Assembly: GCA_028753945.1 (NCBI GenBank) | Contig: JAPNXP010000014.1 | Location: 558,001-622,000 of the forward strand | Direction of reading: 5' to 3' | Origin: Hexactinellida sp. DTS-2022 | Lineage: Eukaryota; Porifera; Hexactinellida | DNA: 64,000 nt | In this document: piece after piece, positions 60,801-64,000 of the stretch | How positions within the stretch are numbered: position 1 is the stretch's first letter | Layout: every line of letters begins with the position of its first letter | The notes under the pieces: model-generated | What the model saw: the letters and a program-made list of their open reading frames with translations, nothing else | Databases searched by the model: none | What the model was told of the DNA's origin: nothing | Made by a program: the position numbers and the translations under genes

Positions 60801-63345
60801 CGGCATATTGCCTATACAGGTAATGCATTATTTGTATATTGTGTTGTTTATTTATTTGTTTGTTTGTTTGCCTGTTTGTTTGTTTGTTTGCTTGCTTGTT
60901 TATTTGCTTGTTTGTTTGTTTATTTATTTGTTTGTTTGTTTGCTTGTTTGCTTGTTTGCTTGTTTGTTTGTTTGTTTGTTTGTTTGTTCAAATTGTTTGG
61001 TTGTGGTAAGATCTACAAACTTTTAAACAAGTTTATATATGTAAGAAAATTCCCTTTCAAATGGTGACAAAACATTGATTTTCTCCAAATTAAAAACTGA
61101 ATTTATACATTACTAACAGAGTTACTTAATATCATGCTTCATTATTTTATAGTATTACCCAAATAATATGAAATATAATTAACAAATAATTCCTGCCTCT
61201 AACTAATCATTAACTACTAACAACACACTACAGTATAGCTAACACGAGTATACAAATTAACAAAAGAGTTAAGTTAACAACTAAACTACTCCCTTTCCCA
61301 ATCGTCATTTCAACAGACATTTCCATCGCTTTGTTACTCCCAACTGACACGGATATTTCTTCGTTTATAAATCCTTCCTTTTTGAACTCAACTACGTAAC
61401 TGCCTGGGTTTAAAATCACCCAGAATTCGCCGTCTTGAGTAGTTTCAAATTCAAACATTTCCCTTCCCTTAACCCTCACCGTAACCCCTGATATAGAGGT
61501 GTTAGTAACCGCGAAATAGACAATCCCTTTCACACCAGTGTGTATCTGTTGCATGTAAGTAATCAACGAATTAACATTATCATCCCAGAACTGTTCTAAC
61601 GTAGAAGCCTCAGGGTATTTATCACAACTCAGTTCAATAGTTACCCCAAAGCACTTTTTAAACCACAACCCATAATCCTGTAGCGAACCGAATATCTCAT
61701 ACCATTCAGCTCCATTTGTAATCCCGCCGGGAAAATATTCTCGACATGCGTCCCCTTTCCACATAGTAGGATGATTGTTCGCGTAGATATGTGAAATACG
61801 TTTGAAAACGTCTTCATATTGTGTCTGTCCACTACCATTAACTATATTATCCAAAGGATAGCTAACTAATAGAGCACCACCATGAAGATTAGCACCAAGT
61901 ACAAACAGTTCATTTTGAATCCAGTCAACAACTGCTTGTGTCTCAACCTGTACATCAGGTTTGATTCTATTAAAGTAATCCGGAAAGTTCCTGTTAAGAT
62001 CCTTCCCTTCATCATTGTACCTCCCAACTGACCCTATGCTAGCGCCGCCACTGCTCGCCCCCCAAGGTTCCGCTACCTCAAATCCATCAGGGTTCATACT
62101 TGGCATTATGAGTATTCTAGTAGAGTCTACTAATGTCCTGATTGTACTGTTATTGTTCTTGTATTGCTCACATATGTATTTCGCTAGGTATAGTAAGATC
62201 TCTCTGCTAACCATTTCATTTCCATGCATGTTTCCGATGTAAAAGAATTCAGGCTCCATTATTTCATGGTTACCAGGATTGTTCGTTATTTCTATAGCCC
62301 ATAAAACGCGGTTATTTATAGACAAACCTATATTGTGTAGTGTTGTAATTTCAGGACACATGTTAGTTACATCTTCCAGGTATTTAGTCAGGCCTGGGTA
62401 GTGGTGGTAAACATAATCAGTTTCATCAAGTGTAAACACAAACAATCGAGTTGTTATTACAAACACAAATACAAACAAAACACACTTCATATCAATTAAT
62501 CAATTAAGTTTGAATTAACTCAAATTAGATTATTCAATTCACTATATATTTATACTATCTCATAGCCTATTTATATACTAAATATCATATTTCATCAGTA
62601 ATAATTGTTAGAGTTATTTAGGGATTTGCTTCACTCAAGAGTTTGGTTAAGCTCTCTAAACTAGAGGTTCCCCCCTTCATACAGAATGTGATTAATCCTA
62701 TTAAGGATAACGATGCTGCTATTCGGGAGTTCGGGGTAAATCTGGCTGTCGATATGTGTACTGAGCTACTGAAGTCTGGAAAGGTTTGTATGCACATTCC
62801 TATTGGTACATGTGGTTGCTATTTATAGACTGTTTGTTTAGCTTTAATTCGAGTTACAGATGGATTATTTATACTGTATATTGGCCAACACCTTTTTTAT
62901 TGTAATATTCAGGCTGGCAAGGTAATTTTTTTTCACTTCAAAAAATCACTTTTTTTGAAAAGGTATATTGGCCTATGTAACAGTAGAACTTAGTTAGTAG
63001 GAACACCAGGGGGCCTTTAAATTTGTTCGTATAATCCGGAATTAGTATTAACCGGTATAACTTGCAAGCATTTATATAAGCATTATAATAGTTCCTACTA
63101 ACAGAATCTACTATATACTACTATATATATAGTATTATTACAAATTTACAATACACTGCCTATAGGTGCCGGGGCTGCACTTCTACACTCTGAACAGAGA
63201 GATAGCGACAAAGGAGATCCTGGAGAGAATCGGACTCTGGTGCACGGACCCCAGCATGCGGCGTCTGTTTCCGTGGAGACAGTCAGCCAACCAGCGGAGA
63301 CTAGCGGAGGACGTTAGGCCTATATTCTGGTCTACGCGACCCAAG
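57855..63345 (+). CDS. MTHFR: Methylenetetrahydrofolate reductase, N-terminal part (continues past window)
   Basis: Six exons seen: 57855-58182, 59034-59264, 59992-60111, 60626-60819, 62622-62783 and 63166-63345, in phase, about 405 residues; the last ends at a GTATGT donor, so the regulatory half lies beyond 64000. The flavoenzyme reduces 5,10-methylene-THF to 5-methyl-THF in the cytosol. Matches: [20 protein letters not shown] with the catalytic Glu, [102 protein letters not shown], and [20 protein letters not shown]. The N-terminus is Ser/Pro/Lys-rich like the phosphorylated N-terminus of human MTHFR. Exon 2 uses a weak donor (GTGGTT) and exon 5 GTTTGT. An antisense gene fills most of intron 4. 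Confidence 0.95.
58225..58408. repeat. MITE, family G (minus orientation)
   Basis: ATATGTAGACCGTCTAGAAA at the left and TAGACGGTCTACATATAAGG at the right, in MTHFR intron 1. Confidence 0.75.
58560..59033. other. Rest of MTHFR intron 1 with tandem ATCCCTCTGTAGG words
   Basis: The word CTATCCCTCTGTAGGGATG or close forms recurs at about 58776, 58868, 58930 and 59015; the last one supplies the real acceptor (TAG at 59031-59033). Earlier copies look like decoy acceptors. Confidence 0.55.
59278..59466. repeat. MITE, family C variant
   Basis: CAGTCGAAATCGGATTATTT to AATCCGATTTCGACTG, with repeated GACAAAATAATCCGA words. It starts 13 nt after the MTHFR exon 2 donor. A truncated family B copy follows at about 59486-59547. 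Confidence 0.75.
60281..60554. repeat. Two adjacent A-type MITEs
   Basis: CAGTAGACTCTTTAAGGAG...GAGAGTCTACT (60281-60396) directly followed by CAGTAGAACCTTGTTAGTAC...ACGAAATCTACTG (60399-60554), in MTHFR intron 3. Confidence 0.7.
60840..60990. repeat. (GTTT)n/(GCTT)n microsatellite
   Basis: Imperfect TTTG tetranucleotide array at the start of MTHFR intron 4. Long open frames over it are artefacts. Confidence 0.85.
61228..62490 (-). CDS. M14 metallocarboxypeptidase, CPM/CPN-E type, nested antisense in MTHFR
   Basis: Intronless 420-residue ORF on the minus strand, wholly inside MTHFR intron 4. It has a signal peptide (residues 1-20), a catalytic domain (about 25-320) and a transthyretin-like domain (about 322-395: [20 protein letters not shown]). 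Zinc ligands are His89 and Glu92 ([11 protein letters not shown]) and His203 ([12 protein letters not shown]); the catalytic Glu is Glu286 ([11 protein letters not shown]); [10 protein letters not shown] is also conserved. Such enzymes remove C-terminal Lys or Arg from peptides. The C-terminus ends in a hydrophobic tail ([18 protein letters not shown]) with no basic residues after it, typical of a GPI-anchor signal as in carboxypeptidase M. Intronless and antisense: a retrocopy is possible. Confidence 0.92.
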   Translation of the reverse strand: MKCVLFVFVFVITTRLFVFTLDETDYVYHHYPGLTKYLEDVTNMCPEITTLHNIGLSINNRVLWAIEITNNPGNHEIMEPEFFYIGNMHGNEMVSREILLYLAKYICEQYKNNNSTIRTLVDSTRILIMPSMNPDGFEVAEPWGASSGGASIGSVGRYNDEGKDLNRNFPDYFNRIKPDVQVETQAVVDWIQNELFVLGANLHGGALLVSYPLDNIVNGSGQTQYEDVFKRISHIYANNHPTMWKGDACREYFPGGITNGAEWYEIFGSLQDYGLWFKKCFGVTIELSCDKYPEASTLEQFWDDNVNSLITYMQQIHTGVKGIVYFAVTNTSISGVTVRVKGREMFEFETTQDGEFWVILNPGSYVVEFKKEGFINEEISVSVGSNKAMEMSVEMTIGKGSSLVVNLTLLLICILVLAIL

Positions 63346-63612
63346 GTATGTGTGACCTGTATGTACCTTGTTATGTAGTATGTAATCTCTAGGGGGTATC
63401 ATATAGGTTTGAGAAACAACTTGATTTATTTAAGTGTAAAATGGTCATTTTGATTTTAATCATTAATTCATTACCCAAGGTATGTTGTCCCGTGTACTTT
63501 ATGATATACTATTTAATCTCAAGGGGGGAATATAATTGAAAATTTTGATTATTATTTTATTTAAATCAGAAGGTGTGATTTTGATTTTAATCGTTGTTCT
63601 TGTTTCTATTTG

Positions 63613-63768
63613 CAGTAGAACCTCGTTAGTACGAACATCAGGGGACCGGAAAAATGTGTCCACTTTCGTATTAACCGATGTTATTTGTATTGAAAATGCT
63701 TTAAAGAGACTGAAATAGTGTTCTATAACTTCTATTAACCGAAATTTCGTACTAACGAGGTTCTATTG
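63613..63768. repeat. MITE, family A
   Basis: CAGTAGAACCTCGTTAGTAC to CTAACGAGGTTCTATTG, TA-flanked. Confidence 0.8.
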
Positions 63769-63882
63769 TATTAAACTCACTTCCCGAAAATCTTAAAAAC
63801 TGAGGCAGAGCATATGTATGCATAAAATTGTGATTTAATAATTAAACATCTTGATTATCCACCATAAGGGGAAACACACTAA

Positions 63883-64000
63883 CAGTCGAAATCGATTTTC
63901 TTAAAACCGGGTTTTTCTAAGTTATCTTTTTTTTCTAACCAACTATTTATTATAAATCTGTAAGAAACTCCAATTTTGTTTTATTTTAATTGGGTTTATT
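63883..64000. repeat. MITE, family C, cut by window end
   Basis: AGTCGAAATCGATTTTCTTA at the left. It serves as the uninterrupted form for the copy at 4946-5625. Confidence 0.7.

Larger units (their letters stand above)
63346..64000. other. Right edge: MTHFR intron 6 (partial)
   Basis: Holds a family A MITE (63613-63768) and the left part of a family C MITE (from about 63883) cut by the window edge. The next MTHFR exon is not in view. Confidence 0.7.

Overview
This is a eukaryotic nuclear window: AT-rich DNA with GT-AG introns, nearly complete animal-type genes, and dense small transposons. The gene set (liprin-beta, coronin-7, aladin, UBE2F, AXDND1, DENND11, an RNF19-like RBR ligase, a secreted CUB protein and two coiled-coil/NHL proteins) points to a metazoan. 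Invertebrate is certain from gene density, and an early-branching animal such as a sponge is only my guess. AXDND1 implies a ciliated or flagellated cell type.

Layout in order: CUB-domain last exon (461-822); coiled-coil/NHL gene (2220-3473); six-copy minisatellite; DENND11 (4570-7690), whose first intron carries an insertion ending in four triloop hairpins; RNF19-like RBR E3 (8648-9772); a decayed 4.8 kb Ginger-like element (10162-14974) with two foldback elements nested in it; mRpS25-like gene (15236-15625); liprin-beta (17126-21600); a second coiled-coil/NHL gene (22063-23274); GPI (24109-28267); coronin-7 (28967-35106); an unrecognised three-repeat protein (35752-36375); UBE2F (37876-40048); a CCDC191-like Sfi1-repeat protein (40608-45228); PGGT1B (45561-46640); AAAS/aladin (47424-51406); AXDND1 (51929-57146); and MTHFR (57855 to beyond the right edge) with an antisense intronless M14 carboxypeptidase nested in its fourth intron (61228-62490). 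I rebuilt exon structures by eye from GT-AG sites, reading phase and remembered family alignments. All fully contained multi-exon models close in frame.

Two global patterns stand out. First, all sixteen non-nested genes lie on the plus strand, mostly 0.3-1.5 kb apart, and many have a splice-acceptor-like sequence just before the ATG. This fits 5' UTR introns or spliced-leader trans-splicing. Second, introns and spacers are filled with short TA-flanked inverted-repeat elements starting CAGT and ending ACTG (pogo/Tigger- or mariner-type MITEs). I sort them by eye into families A-M. Many start within about 10-40 nt of a donor or end within about 10-60 nt of an acceptor, so some introns are almost pure MITE.

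Family letters used below: A = ...AACCTCGTTAGTACGAAC...; B = ...GATACCGGATATAAGAAC...; C = ...TCGAAACCGGTTTATTCTAA...; D = ...TCGACTCCGCTTAATAGAGC...; E = ...GAACTCCCGTTATAACGAA...; F = ...TCAGGTCTGCTTATTGTGAA...; G = TAGACGGTCTACA ends; H = TTATCCACCGATCATCGGCG ends; I = GGCACAGCTGTAATTTTAGA ends; J = TGTTGTATGACGGTTTACTT ends; K = GGAGCGCGA-type; L = AGCAAGCAAATTT-type; M = CCCTCGTTAATTTCTGA-type.
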